A DNA stretch of 56,560 nucleotides from the NCBI RefSeq assembly GCF_004349105.1, contig NZ_SMLB01000039.1, positions 1 to 56,560 of the forward strand. The letters are read 5' to 3'. The stretch is from Jiangella aurantiaca. GTDB taxonomy: Bacteria; Actinomycetota; Actinomycetes; Jiangellales; Jiangellaceae. Below are positions 15,948 to 22,631 of the stretch, one piece after another (position 1 is the first letter of the stretch; each line of letters opens with the position of its first letter). Made by a program: the position numbers and the translations under genes. Under the pieces are notes generated by a model. It was not told where the DNA came from and made no database searches. It saw only the letters and a list, made by a program, of their open reading frames with translations.

Positions 15948-17429
15948 TCAGCCGGCGCGCGATCGGCCGAGCGGCTCGCGCACGAGAATCTCGTCGACGT
16001 AGCAGTACTGCCAGTCCGCGCCCGGCTCCAGCGACTGGATGATCGGGTGGTGCTCGGCTTGATAGTGCGCCCGGGAGTGCCGCCGGGGTGAGTCGTCGCA
16101 GCAGGCCACCAGACCACACTTCATGCACAGCCGCAGCTGCACCCAGTTGGCGCCCTCGTCGACGCACTGCTGGCACACGTCGATGTCGGTGTCGGTGACG
16201 TTCATCTGGTCCTGGTGGGTGCAGGACGTGCTCATGGTCTCGGAGCGGACGTACTGCCAGCGCGACCGCAGGATCCGGTCGGGCACGAATCGGGCGAAGT
16301 GCCTGGACTGCGACGCCAGCAGCGGCGCCGCGATCGCGAGCACCAGCACGTACAGCGCGACGAACGGGCCGATGCGCTCGTCCAGGCCGGCGGCGATGGC
16401 CAGCGTCGCCAGGATCAGCGAGAACTCGCCGCGGCCCAGCACCGTCAGCCCGATGTTCGCCGCTGCCCGCTGGTTGAACCCGAACAGCCGGGCGGTGAAG
16501 ACGCCGGCGGTGAGGTTCGTCAGCAGCGTCATGCAGACGGCGATCACGACCGGCAGGGCGACGGCGCCGAGATCGCCGACATCGATCGTCAGCCCGAACG
16601 AGATGAAGAACACCGCCGCGAACACGTCGCGCAGCGGCAGCACGAGCTGCTCGACCCGCTCCTTCAGCGCCGTGCGCGACACCACCAGCCCGATCATCAG
16701 CGCGCCGATCGCCTCGGACACGCCGACCTCGAGGGCCACGCCCGCCACCAGCACGACCAGCCCGATCATGAGGATCGCCAGCAGCTCGTCCTCGCGAGAG
16801 TCCAGGACCAGCGCGATCGCCCGGGCGCCCCACCGCGCGAGCGCGAAGAGCGCCACCAGGAACCCGAAGCTGACCAGCAGGTCGACGACGAAGTCCAGCG
16901 TCGAGCCGGAGTCGTTCAGCACCGGCGCCAGCAGGGCCAGATAGAACGCGAGGAACATGTCCTCGATGACGATGATGCCGAGGATGATCGGCGTCTCGGC
17001 GTTGGTCAACCGGCGCAGCTCGATCAGCAACTTCGTCGCGATCGCCGACGACGAGATGCCCAGCGCGCCGGCGATGACCAGCGCCTCGGACGTGCCCCAG
17101 CCGAGCGCAAAGCCGAGCGCCAGGCCGGCGCTCACGTTGAGTCCGATGTACACGCCGGCGGCGATGAACAGCCGCCGCCCGCTGCCCAGCACCTGCTCGG
17201 CCGGGAACTCCACGCCCAGGTGGAACAGCAGCAGCACCAGACCCAGCGACGCCAGCAGCGAGAGGTCCTCGGGGTGCTCGATCAGCACCGGCCCGGGCGT
17301 GCCGGGGCCGAACACGATGCCGATCAGCATGTAACAGGGCACCGTCGGGAAGCCGTACCGGCGGCCCAGCCGGGCCACCAGCCCGGCGAGCAGGACGATG
17401 GCGCCCAGGCCGATGAGGTCAGCGTGCAC
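15948..17429 (-). CDS. KhtU-like CPA2 cation/proton antiporter fused to a UBP-type zinc finger
   Basis: Protein of 493 residues. Residues 1 to about 385 are a CPA2 monovalent cation/proton antiporter with some 12 hydrophobic segments, LLLFHLGVEF, GISSSAIATKLL and the later GRGEFSLILATLA block. A cytoplasmic tail from about residue 399 carries a ubiquitin-protease-type zinc finger: CTHQDQM, CQQCVDEGANW, LRLCMKCGLVACCDDS and HYQAEHHPIIQSL, with the Cys/His ligand pattern complete. The frame is continuous with no break or internal ribosome binding site, so the two domains are one polypeptide. The GTG start lies 7 nt after the stop of the small regulatory subunit. It should export K+ in exchange for protons. 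Confidence 0.85.
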   Translation of the reverse strand: MHADLIGLGAIVLLAGLVARLGRRYGFPTVPCYMLIGIVFGPGTPGPVLIEHPEDLSLLASLGLVLLLFHLGVEFPAEQVLGSGRRLFIAAGVYIGLNVSAGLALGFALGWGTSEALVIAGALGISSSAIATKLLIELRRLTNAETPIILGIIVIEDMFLAFYLALLAPVLNDSGSTLDFVVDLLVSFGFLVALFALARWGARAIALVLDSREDELLAILMIGLVVLVAGVALEVGVSEAIGALMIGLVVSRTALKERVEQLVLPLRDVFAAVFFISFGLTIDVGDLGAVALPVVIAVCMTLLTNLTAGVFTARLFGFNQRAAANIGLTVLGRGEFSLILATLAIAAGLDERIGPFVALYVLVLAIAAPLLASQSRHFARFVPDRILRSRWQYVRSETMSTSCTHQDQMNVTDTDIDVCQQCVDEGANWVQLRLCMKCGLVACCDDSPRRHSRAHYQAEHHPIIQSLEPGADWQYCYVDEILVREPLGRSRAG

Positions 17430-17436
17430 CTGCGCC

Positions 17437-17664
17437 CTAGCCCTCGAAGAACGTGCCGGTCAGGACGGCGCCCAGCTTCAACGCCTGCTCGCGGCTCAGC
17501 TCGAGGACGGCGGTCGGCTCGTCGCCCTTGGTGGTGAAGACGTAGAGGTCGCGGATGTCGCCGTGGCGCACGACGACGGAGATCCGCTGCGTCGCGCTGC
17601 CGAGGTCGATGTCATACCGCTTGCCGATGCCCGGCAGCTCCTGCATGTGCACGCCCTGGCCCAT
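17437..17664 (-). CDS. KhtT-like antiporter regulatory subunit, N-terminal domain only
   Basis: A 75-residue cytoplasmic protein. LPGIGKRYDIDLGSATQRIS, then VVVRHGDIRDLYVF and LELSREQALKLGAVLTGTF, match the N-terminal domain of KhtT-type regulators of K+/H+ antiporters. The usual C-terminal RCK_C (TrkA_C) nucleotide-binding domain is absent: the protein stops where that domain would begin. It is immediately upstream of and co-transcribed with the KhtU-like antiporter. Regulation by a bound nucleotide therefore seems lost or shifted, possibly to the zinc finger on the antiporter. GAAGGG lies upstream of the ATG. Confidence 0.8.
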   Translation of the reverse strand: MGQGVHMQELPGIGKRYDIDLGSATQRISVVVRHGDIRDLYVFTTKGDEPTAVLELSREQALKLGAVLTGTFFEG

Positions 17665-17700
17665 GATGTATCCCTTCTCGCCGGCGAACAGTGACCGAGT

Positions 17701-19203
17701 CTAGGGTCGGCCGGCCCGTGATTGCGCGAGTCGCTCGAACGCCGGTTCCGGCCGGCGCACCCTCGTGTCGCCGACGGCGCCGAGCTGGGCCCGCAGCCGG
17801 GCCGCGCCGCCAGGCAGGAACGGCTCCAGCTCGGCGGCGACCACCCGGCACGCGTGCACCAGACCGGCCAGGACGACCGCGGCCCCGGGCCGGCGGCGGC
17901 GGTCGCGCTCCCATGGCCGGTCCGCCTCGATCGTGCGGTTCGCGAGGTCCACGACGGCGACCAGCGCGGCCGTCGCCGCCCGCAGGTCGAACCCGTCCAG
18001 CGCCCGGTCGACGGCGGCCGGCAGCGCGCCGGCTGCCGCGACCAGCTCGGCGCCGGGGTCGGGCGCGCCGACGACGCCGTCGTCCAGCCGGTGTACCAGT
18101 GTCAGCGTGCGCTGCACCAGGTTGCCCAGCCCGTTCGCCAACTCGAGGTCGTGCCGGGCGACCAGCCGCTCCTCGGTGAAGTCGGTGTCGCCGGTGCGTG
18201 GCACCTCGCGGACGAACCACCAGCGCAACGCGTTGGTGCCGTACCGCTCGACCAGGGCGGCGGGGTCGGCGGCGCCGCCGCTGCTCTTGGCGATCTTCGC
18301 GCCGCCGGCGGTGAGGTAGTCGTGGACGAGGATCGCCGTCGGCAGCGGCAGTCCGGCGGAGCGCAGCTGGGCCAGCCAGTACACCGCGTGGAACCGCACG
18401 ATGCCCTTGCCGATGACGTGCACGCGGTCGGCCGACTCCGTCCACCAGTTCCGGTAGGCCCTGTCGTCGCCGCCGTAGCCGAGCGCCGTCACGTAGTTGG
18501 CCAGCGCGTCCCACCAGACGTACACCACCTGGCCGGGGTCGCCGGGGACCGGGATGCCCCAGCCGCCGCCCCGCTCGGCCGGCCGGGACACGCTGACGTC
18601 GCGCAGGCCGGACCGGACGAAGGCCAGCACCTCGGCGCGTCTGGCCGCCGGCTCGATCCGGACGGCGCCGGATTCCAGGACGCGCAGCAGCTCGTCCTGG
18701 TACCGCGACAGCCGGAAGAACCAGTTCTCCTCGCTGACCTGCTCGGGTGCGACGCCGTGCTCCGGGCACACGCCGCCGGGCAGCTCGGCCTCCGCGTAGA
18801 ACTGCTCGCAGCCGGCGCAGTACAGCCCGGTGTAGCGGCGCCGGTAGAAGTCGCCGCGCGCGGCGCACCGCTCCCAGAGCCGCCGGACGCCCGGCGGGTG
18901 CCGAGGGTCGCCGCTGGTCCGGATGACGTCGTCCACCGACAGCGCCAGCGGCCCGCGCAGCGCGGCGAACCTGGCGGCGTTGGCGTCGACGAACTCGCGG
19001 GTGGGCACGCCTGCGGCCCGCGCGGCGACGACGTTCTTCAGCGCGTTGTCGTCGGTGCCGGTGAGGAACCGGACCGGCCGCCCGCGGCGGCGCCGGTGCC
19101 GGGCGAGCACGTCGGTCTGGACCAGCTCGAGCGCGTGGCCGAGGTGCGGCGCCCCGTTGACGTACGGGATCGACGTGGTGACGTAGTAGTGGCCGGTGGT
19201 CAT
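17701..19203 (-). CDS. metG: Auxiliary-type methionyl-tRNA synthetase
   Basis: Class I synthetase of 500 residues that charges tRNA-Met. The HIGH motif is HLGH at residues 20-23. The second signature is KIAKS at 303-307 in place of KMSKS. A zinc-knuckle-like CAGC ... CPEH follows the connective peptide. TGTDDNALKN replaces the usual TGTDEHG block. This divergent pattern is one I associate with a second, short MetRS type in actinomycetes, possibly less sensitive to inhibitors; that is inference. No C-terminal dimerisation domain is present. ATG at 19203 has GGAGGGGAG 5 nt upstream. That Shine-Dalgarno sequence is the last segment of an elaborate leader. Confidence 0.9.
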   Translation of the reverse strand: MTTGHYYVTTSIPYVNGAPHLGHALELVQTDVLARHRRRRGRPVRFLTGTDDNALKNVVAARAAGVPTREFVDANAARFAALRGPLALSVDDVIRTSGDPRHPPGVRRLWERCAARGDFYRRRYTGLYCAGCEQFYAEAELPGGVCPEHGVAPEQVSEENWFFRLSRYQDELLRVLESGAVRIEPAARRAEVLAFVRSGLRDVSVSRPAERGGGWGIPVPGDPGQVVYVWWDALANYVTALGYGGDDRAYRNWWTESADRVHVIGKGIVRFHAVYWLAQLRSAGLPLPTAILVHDYLTAGGAKIAKSSGGAADPAALVERYGTNALRWWFVREVPRTGDTDFTEERLVARHDLELANGLGNLVQRTLTLVHRLDDGVVGAPDPGAELVAAAGALPAAVDRALDGFDLRAATAALVAVVDLANRTIEADRPWERDRRRRPGAAVVLAGLVHACRVVAAELEPFLPGGAARLRAQLGAVGDTRVRRPEPAFERLAQSRAGRP

Positions 19204-19375
19204 GGTGGCTCCCCTCCGCCCTGCGCCGGCGGGGGAGTGCGCACGATGACGAAGCCCCCGCTGAGCAGGGGCGACGCTTGCTGTGGGTGACGGTGTCAGC
19301 GCACGCGTAGTGGCCCCTGGACGGGGCGCATCATCGGCTGCGTGCACTGGGTCATGCCGTCAATGGTACGCCTGA
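19204..19375 (-). promoter_or_regulatory. Met-Met leader-peptide attenuator upstream of the MetRS gene
   Basis: Six segments, in transcript order, can pair alternately. A (19327-19323, GCCCC), B (19319-19313, CAGGGGC), C (19272-19265, GCCCCTGC), D (19261-19254, GCGGGGGC), E (19237-19228, CTCCCCCGCC), F (19220-19209, GGCGGAGGGGAG, containing the Shine-Dalgarno sequence). A:B, C:D and E:F form three local hairpins, the last hiding the ribosome site. B:C and D:E are perfect 7-bp alternatives that leave F free. The leader peptide's Met-Met codons end 1-2 nt before A. Stalling there would mask A and switch the chain to the open form. There is no U tract after C:D, so control is probably at translation. 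Confidence 0.75.
19296..19355 (-). CDS. Leader peptide MTQCTQPMMRPVQGPLRVR
   Basis: A 19-residue open frame with consecutive Met codons at positions 8 and 9, just upstream of the MetRS gene. The -10-like box TACCAT lies 7 nt before the ATG with no Shine-Dalgarno sequence, so the transcript probably starts at the A of ATG. Its codons overlap the first two pairing segments of the attenuator. The peptide product itself probably has no function. Confidence 0.7.
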   Translation of the reverse strand: MTQCTQPMMRPVQGPLRVR

Positions 19376-19515
19376 CTTGCTGCGGAACGCCTCGACAGGC
19401 CGTGACAAGCCGGTGATGCGGCGTGTCAAGACACGTATGTCCGCCTTTGAACGACATTCTGTGCGTCGAGAATGTTTATTGGGACGACACGCAAGAAGGA
19501 TTTCTTCGTTTCTCC

Positions 19516-19543
19516 TTGCGCCACTACTTTCTCTGCCTAGACT
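19516..19543 (+). promoter_or_regulatory. Promoter of the 27-residue peptide gene
   Basis: TTGCGC (19516-19521) and TAGACT (19538-19543) are spaced by 16 nt in a locally AT-richer stretch. The predicted 5' leader is about 80 nt. An inverted repeat, CGTGTC-AA-GACACG, lies further upstream near 19421-19437. Confidence 0.55.
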
Positions 19544-19628
19544 CACAGTCAAGAACACGGGGCCGTCCGGACAAGAGCTTGGCCCTGCGGTTCGCCAACC
19601 GAAGATCTTCACCGAAGGAGTCACGATC

Positions 19629-19712
19629 ATGGACGCACTTTCCGGCATCCTCGACAGCATCGTCGCGCTGGTCAACCAGCTGCTGGGTACCGTCACCGGC
19701 CTGCTCGGCTGA
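19629..19712 (+). CDS. 27-residue hydrophobic/amphipathic peptide
   Basis: The open frame encodes MDALSGILDSIVALVNQLLG followed by TVTGLLG. GAAGGAG sits 8 nt upstream of the ATG, one of the best Shine-Dalgarno sequences in the window. A promoter-like sequence lies about 85 nt upstream of the start, and a very strong T-tailed terminator 57 nt after the stop. Hydrophobic residues recur every three to four positions with Asp, Ser, Asn, Gln and Thr on the other face, so an amphipathic helix of net charge about -2 is expected. It is not a cleavable signal peptide. Surface-active modulin-like peptides, leaderless bacteriocins and membrane-acting type I toxins are comparable in size and character. 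I recognise no family. Confidence 0.75.
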   Translation: MDALSGILDSIVALVNQLLGTVTGLLG

Positions 19713-19768
19713 CATCTGGCGCGTAAGCCCTTCTCCATCCGGTGGGCGCTTGGCGGCTCCCCACGAAC

Positions 19769-19821
19769 CCGTCCGCGTATGCCTCTGGGATTTCCCGGGC
19801 ATACGCGGACGGTCTTTTTTT
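19769..19821 (+). terminator. Strong intrinsic terminator
   Basis: A perfect 15-bp stem (CCGTCCGCGTATGCC at 19769-19783, complement at 19798-19812) is followed by TCTTTTTTT. It is the only classic long T-tract terminator I noticed in the window, and it closes the 27-residue peptide transcript. Confidence 0.92.
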
Positions 19822-19896
19822 GCGGAAACTATCCGGGTGCGATGTCCGGATTAAACCGGTTGCGCCGCGCCGAGCGGATCAAGAAGGCTCGCCGGC

Positions 19897-20076
19897 GTGA
19901 TCGACACCGGATTGAGCGGAAAGGTCGCGCTCGTCACGGGCGCCGACGGAGGTATCGGCGCGGCGGTGGCGCGAGCGTTCGCGGCGCAGGGCGCACAGGT
20001 CGCCGTCCACCATCATCCCGGCGGCGAGCAGGTGCCGGCCGGCGTGACGTTCAGGCATCGCGCGGGCCCGCCGTGA
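19897..20076 (+). pseudogene. Truncated short-chain dehydrogenase/reductase remnant
   Basis: A GTG-initiated frame of 59 codons encodes only the first beta-alpha-beta unit of an SDR: VALVTGADGGIGAAVARAFA with the TGxxxGIG cofactor loop, then AQVAVHHHPGGEQ, after which the sequence turns unrelated and stops. A normal SDR is about 250 residues with a YxxxK site that is absent here and from the following DNA, where the HAD gene ends on the other strand 9 nt later. The gene seems to have lost its 3' three quarters by deletion. Confidence 0.75.
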
Positions 20077-20084
20077 GAAGCGCA

Positions 20085-21482
20085 TCACTCCGGCGCTATC
20101 TCCCGCGGCATGAGGTCGTGCGGCAGCGACGTCCGGGCCGCCCGGAGGAACGCGAACGGTGTGCGCTGCCCGAGGTTGGCGACCCGCGAGGTGTAGATGT
20201 CGGCGTACTTCTCGACCTGGCGGGCGAACAGGCTCTTGTCGTTGCCGGCCCGCATCATCGGGCCCCACGTGGGGTTGCCCAGTTCGCTGGCGGCGCGAGC
20301 CAACGGCACGATGCGCTCGTCCAGCGTCCGCAGCGCCTCGCGCAGCGCCTCGACGCTCTCGCGGGGCGCGTCGTCGCCGGGGCGCAGTAGTGCCATGCGG
20401 GCGTGCGCGAGGCGGTCCTCCAGGACGGCCTTCTCGGTCATGAGGCGCCGCAGCTCGGCCTCGTCGCCGGCGAACACCTGGGCCGCGGCGATCTCGGCCT
20501 CGAGCTCTCGCATGATGAGCGCGGTGCGCCAGCGCAGCGCGGACTTGGTGACGTGGACGTCGCCGAACAGGTGGTCGCCGACGTAGAGGATCTCGGCGCC
20601 GGTGAGGCCGAGGCTCTGCTCGACCTGCCGGGCGCACCCGCCGTGGTAGACCTCGCCGGTCTTGAACGGGCCCCAGTGCGGCTGCAGCAGCCCGCGCTCG
20701 CCGTCGACGACGCGGTACACCGGCTCGACCTCGGCGAAGAACCGCGGCTTGGCGGCAGCCACGACCACGATGTCGAACAGGTCGCGCCACGAGCCGGACG
20801 GCACGTGGCGGTCGAAGGCGTAGCTCATCATCGCCTTCGTGTACGACCAGTCGCTGTTCGTGATGAGCAGCAGCCGTTTCCCGGCCAGCCGCTGGTCGAT
20901 CAGGGTCTGCGCGGTGGACGGGTCGATGTCGCAGAAGCGGTCCGGGTCGGCGACGATCTCCGCCTTCAATGCCCCGGTGGTGTGCGACTCGTCCAGCGCG
21001 GCCGACACGATGCGGTACAGCTCGTCGTAGCCGAGCGGCCCGGGAATGGTGCCGTCGTCGAGACGGTCGACGAACTGGGCGTAGAGCGCGGACTCGGAGA
21101 TCGTGAACAGCGTGTTCATGAACCTGAACCGCGGGTTGTTGAGGTCGACGTTGACGCCGTTGTACGTGGTCCGCAGCTCGTCGAAGGACAGCTGGCGCGT
21201 GCCGTGCTGCGCCTGGATGATGTAGCCGAATCGGGTGGCCTTGACCAGGTTGCCGAGGTCGAGGTCGATGACCAGGCCCTGCAGGTACCGGTCGGGCTCG
21301 AACGTCAGGCCGGCGACGGGGTAGTCGCCGGCCGCGAGCACCCGCGTGGCGTGCTCGAACGCCGTCCGCTCCCATTCGCGCGTGCGGTAGTGGATGAGCG
21401 TGTAGTCCATGTCGTAGCCGATGGCCTGCACCGAGCGCAGGTTCAGCGTGCGGTTGGCGTAGACACCGCGTTCCAGCGTCAT
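20085..21482 (-). CDS. HAD-superfamily cytosolic 5'-nucleotidase (HAD-IG type)
   Basis: Protein of 465 residues. HAD motif I is DMDYTL near residue 24, with the nucleophile and acid/base Asp pair. LLLITNSDWSYTKAMM corresponds to motif II, KPRFF to motif III, and ILYVGDHLFGDV to motif IV, whose Asp residues hold Mg2+. This matches the cN-II-like purine 5'-nucleotidase family, which dephosphorylates nucleoside monophosphates such as IMP and GMP. ATG at 21482 is preferred to the upstream in-frame starts because family N-termini begin near here (GVYANRTLNL). The Shine-Dalgarno sequence is weak. The gene lies between two decayed genes. Confidence 0.87.
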   Translation of the reverse strand: MTLERGVYANRTLNLRSVQAIGYDMDYTLIHYRTREWERTAFEHATRVLAAGDYPVAGLTFEPDRYLQGLVIDLDLGNLVKATRFGYIIQAQHGTRQLSFDELRTTYNGVNVDLNNPRFRFMNTLFTISESALYAQFVDRLDDGTIPGPLGYDELYRIVSAALDESHTTGALKAEIVADPDRFCDIDPSTAQTLIDQRLAGKRLLLITNSDWSYTKAMMSYAFDRHVPSGSWRDLFDIVVVAAAKPRFFAEVEPVYRVVDGERGLLQPHWGPFKTGEVYHGGCARQVEQSLGLTGAEILYVGDHLFGDVHVTKSALRWRTALIMRELEAEIAAAQVFAGDEAELRRLMTEKAVLEDRLAHARMALLRPGDDAPRESVEALREALRTLDERIVPLARAASELGNPTWGPMMRAGNDKSLFARQVEKYADIYTSRVANLGQRTPFAFLRAARTSLPHDLMPREIAPE

Positions 21483-21772
21483 GCCCCCGAGCCTAGCCAG
21501 ACGCCGACCGCGAAGGTCCCGAGCGACGACGAGCCCCACGAGGAAAGGAGGGTCAGGGGCCTGGGCGGGCCTCCCGTGACCGGGAGGCCCGCCCAGGCGT
21601 GAAAGCCGCCGACCAGGTCGATCGCGTTGACCAGCCCGAGCTCGCGCAGCGACCCGGCGGCGAGGCTGGACGCGTAGCCCTCGTCGCAGAAGACGATGAC
21701 GCTCCCGCTCTGCGAGGCATGCATGTCTGGTGAAGCGGGAGAACGTCTGGGGAAGCGCGAGGAGAACCTCAT
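21479..21772 (-). pseudogene. Truncated rhodanese-like sulfurtransferase
   Basis: The frame holds SVIVFCDEGYASSLAAGSL, followed by ELGLVNAIDLVGGFHAWAGL, the C-terminal half of a rhodanese domain with its active-site loop Cys (CDEGYAS). The N-terminal half is missing, including the DVR-type cap. Upstream codons (MRFSSRFPRRSP) look unrelated to the family. The frame also runs past the normal end through a terminator hairpin and into the HAD start. It is probably a remnant of a deleted gene. Expression as a short functional protein is unlikely. Confidence 0.7.
21559..21598 (-). terminator. 17-bp perfect hairpin at the end of the rhodanese remnant
   Basis: GCCTGGGCGGGCCTCCC (21559-21575) pairs perfectly with 21582-21598 around a 6-nt loop. 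On the minus strand it is followed by a pyrimidine stretch with CCTTTCC. It was presumably the rhodanese terminator and may now also end the upstream ABC operon. Confidence 0.75.
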
Positions 21773-21788
21773 TTCCGACCGGGATGGG

Positions 21789-22631
21789 TCACTTGATGGC
21801 GCCCATCGACAGGCCGCGGACGAGCTGCTTCTGCGCCACCCAGCCGGCCAGCACCACCGGCAGCGAGGCCAGCGTCGCGGCGGCGGCCAGCTGGGCCCAG
21901 TAGAGGCCCTCGCTGGTCATGAAGCCGACGAGGAACAGTGGCACCGTCGCGGCCTGCGAGGCGGTGAGGTTGACGGCGAAGAAGAACTCGTTCCACGCGA
22001 AGATCACGCAGATCAGCGCGGTCGCCGCGAGGCCGGGCGCGACCATCGGCAGCATCACCTTGAGCAGCGTCTGCCGCAGCGAGGCGCCGTCCATGGCGGC
22101 GGCCTCGAGCACCTCGGCGGGGATCTCCTGCAGGAACGAGCGCATCATCCAGACCGCGATCGGCAGGTTCATCGCCGTATACAGCACGACCAGCGTCCAG
22201 ACGTTGTCCAGCGCGCCGATGCGCCCGGCGATCACGTAGATCGGCACGATCACCGCGACGACCGGCAGCATCTTCGTCGAGATGAAGAAGAACAGCACGT
22301 CCTGGGTCTTCTTCACCGGCCGGATCGCCAGCGCGTACGCCGCCGGCACCGCGAGCGCCAATACCAGCAGTGTCGACACCGTCGTCGCGAACAGCGAGTT
22401 GAGGAAGTACGGCCAGGCGCCGGCGTCGAACAGCGCCCGGAACTGCTCCAGCGTCGGCGTGAAGATCAGGCTCGGCGGGTCGGTGTAGGCGTCGGCCTCG
22501 TGCTTGAAGGCGGTGATCACCATCCAGAGCACCGGGAAGAAGAAGACGATGCCGATGATCCAGGTGAGCACGGTCAGCAGGCCGGCGGACCGGCGGCGCG
22601 GGCCGGCGACGGCGACGGCGGCGGCAGTCAT
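21789..22631 (-). CDS. Carbohydrate ABC transporter permease (MalG-type)
   Basis: Inner-membrane permease of 280 residues with six hydrophobic segments. The EAA loop that contacts the ATPase is EAAAMDGASLRQTLLKVMLP, with the Gly typical of the CUT1/MalG group. It overlaps the upstream permease by ATGA, so translation is coupled. It is the last gene of the dehydrogenase/binding-protein/permease operon. No ATP-binding gene is present, as is common for actinobacterial CUT1 systems that share an MsiK-type ATPase encoded elsewhere. Confidence 0.9.
   Translation of the reverse strand: MTAAAVAVAGPRRRSAGLLTVLTWIIGIVFFFPVLWMVITAFKHEADAYTDPPSLIFTPTLEQFRALFDAGAWPYFLNSLFATTVSTLLVLALAVPAAYALAIRPVKKTQDVLFFFISTKMLPVVAVIVPIYVIAGRIGALDNVWTLVVLYTAMNLPIAVWMMRSFLQEIPAEVLEAAAMDGASLRQTLLKVMLPMVAPGLAATALICVIFAWNEFFFAVNLTASQAATVPLFLVGFMTSEGLYWAQLAAAATLASLPVVLAGWVAQKQLVRGLSMGAIK

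Noticed and set aside
16233-16235. Separate gene for the UBP zinc finger starting at an internal ATG
   Set aside because: No Shine-Dalgarno sequence or stop separates it from the antiporter frame, so a fusion is simpler.
19254-19272. C:D hairpin of the MetRS leader as an intrinsic transcription terminator
   Set aside because: The stem is good but is followed by TTCGTCATCG, not a T tract. Sequestration of the ribosome site by E:F explains the layout better.
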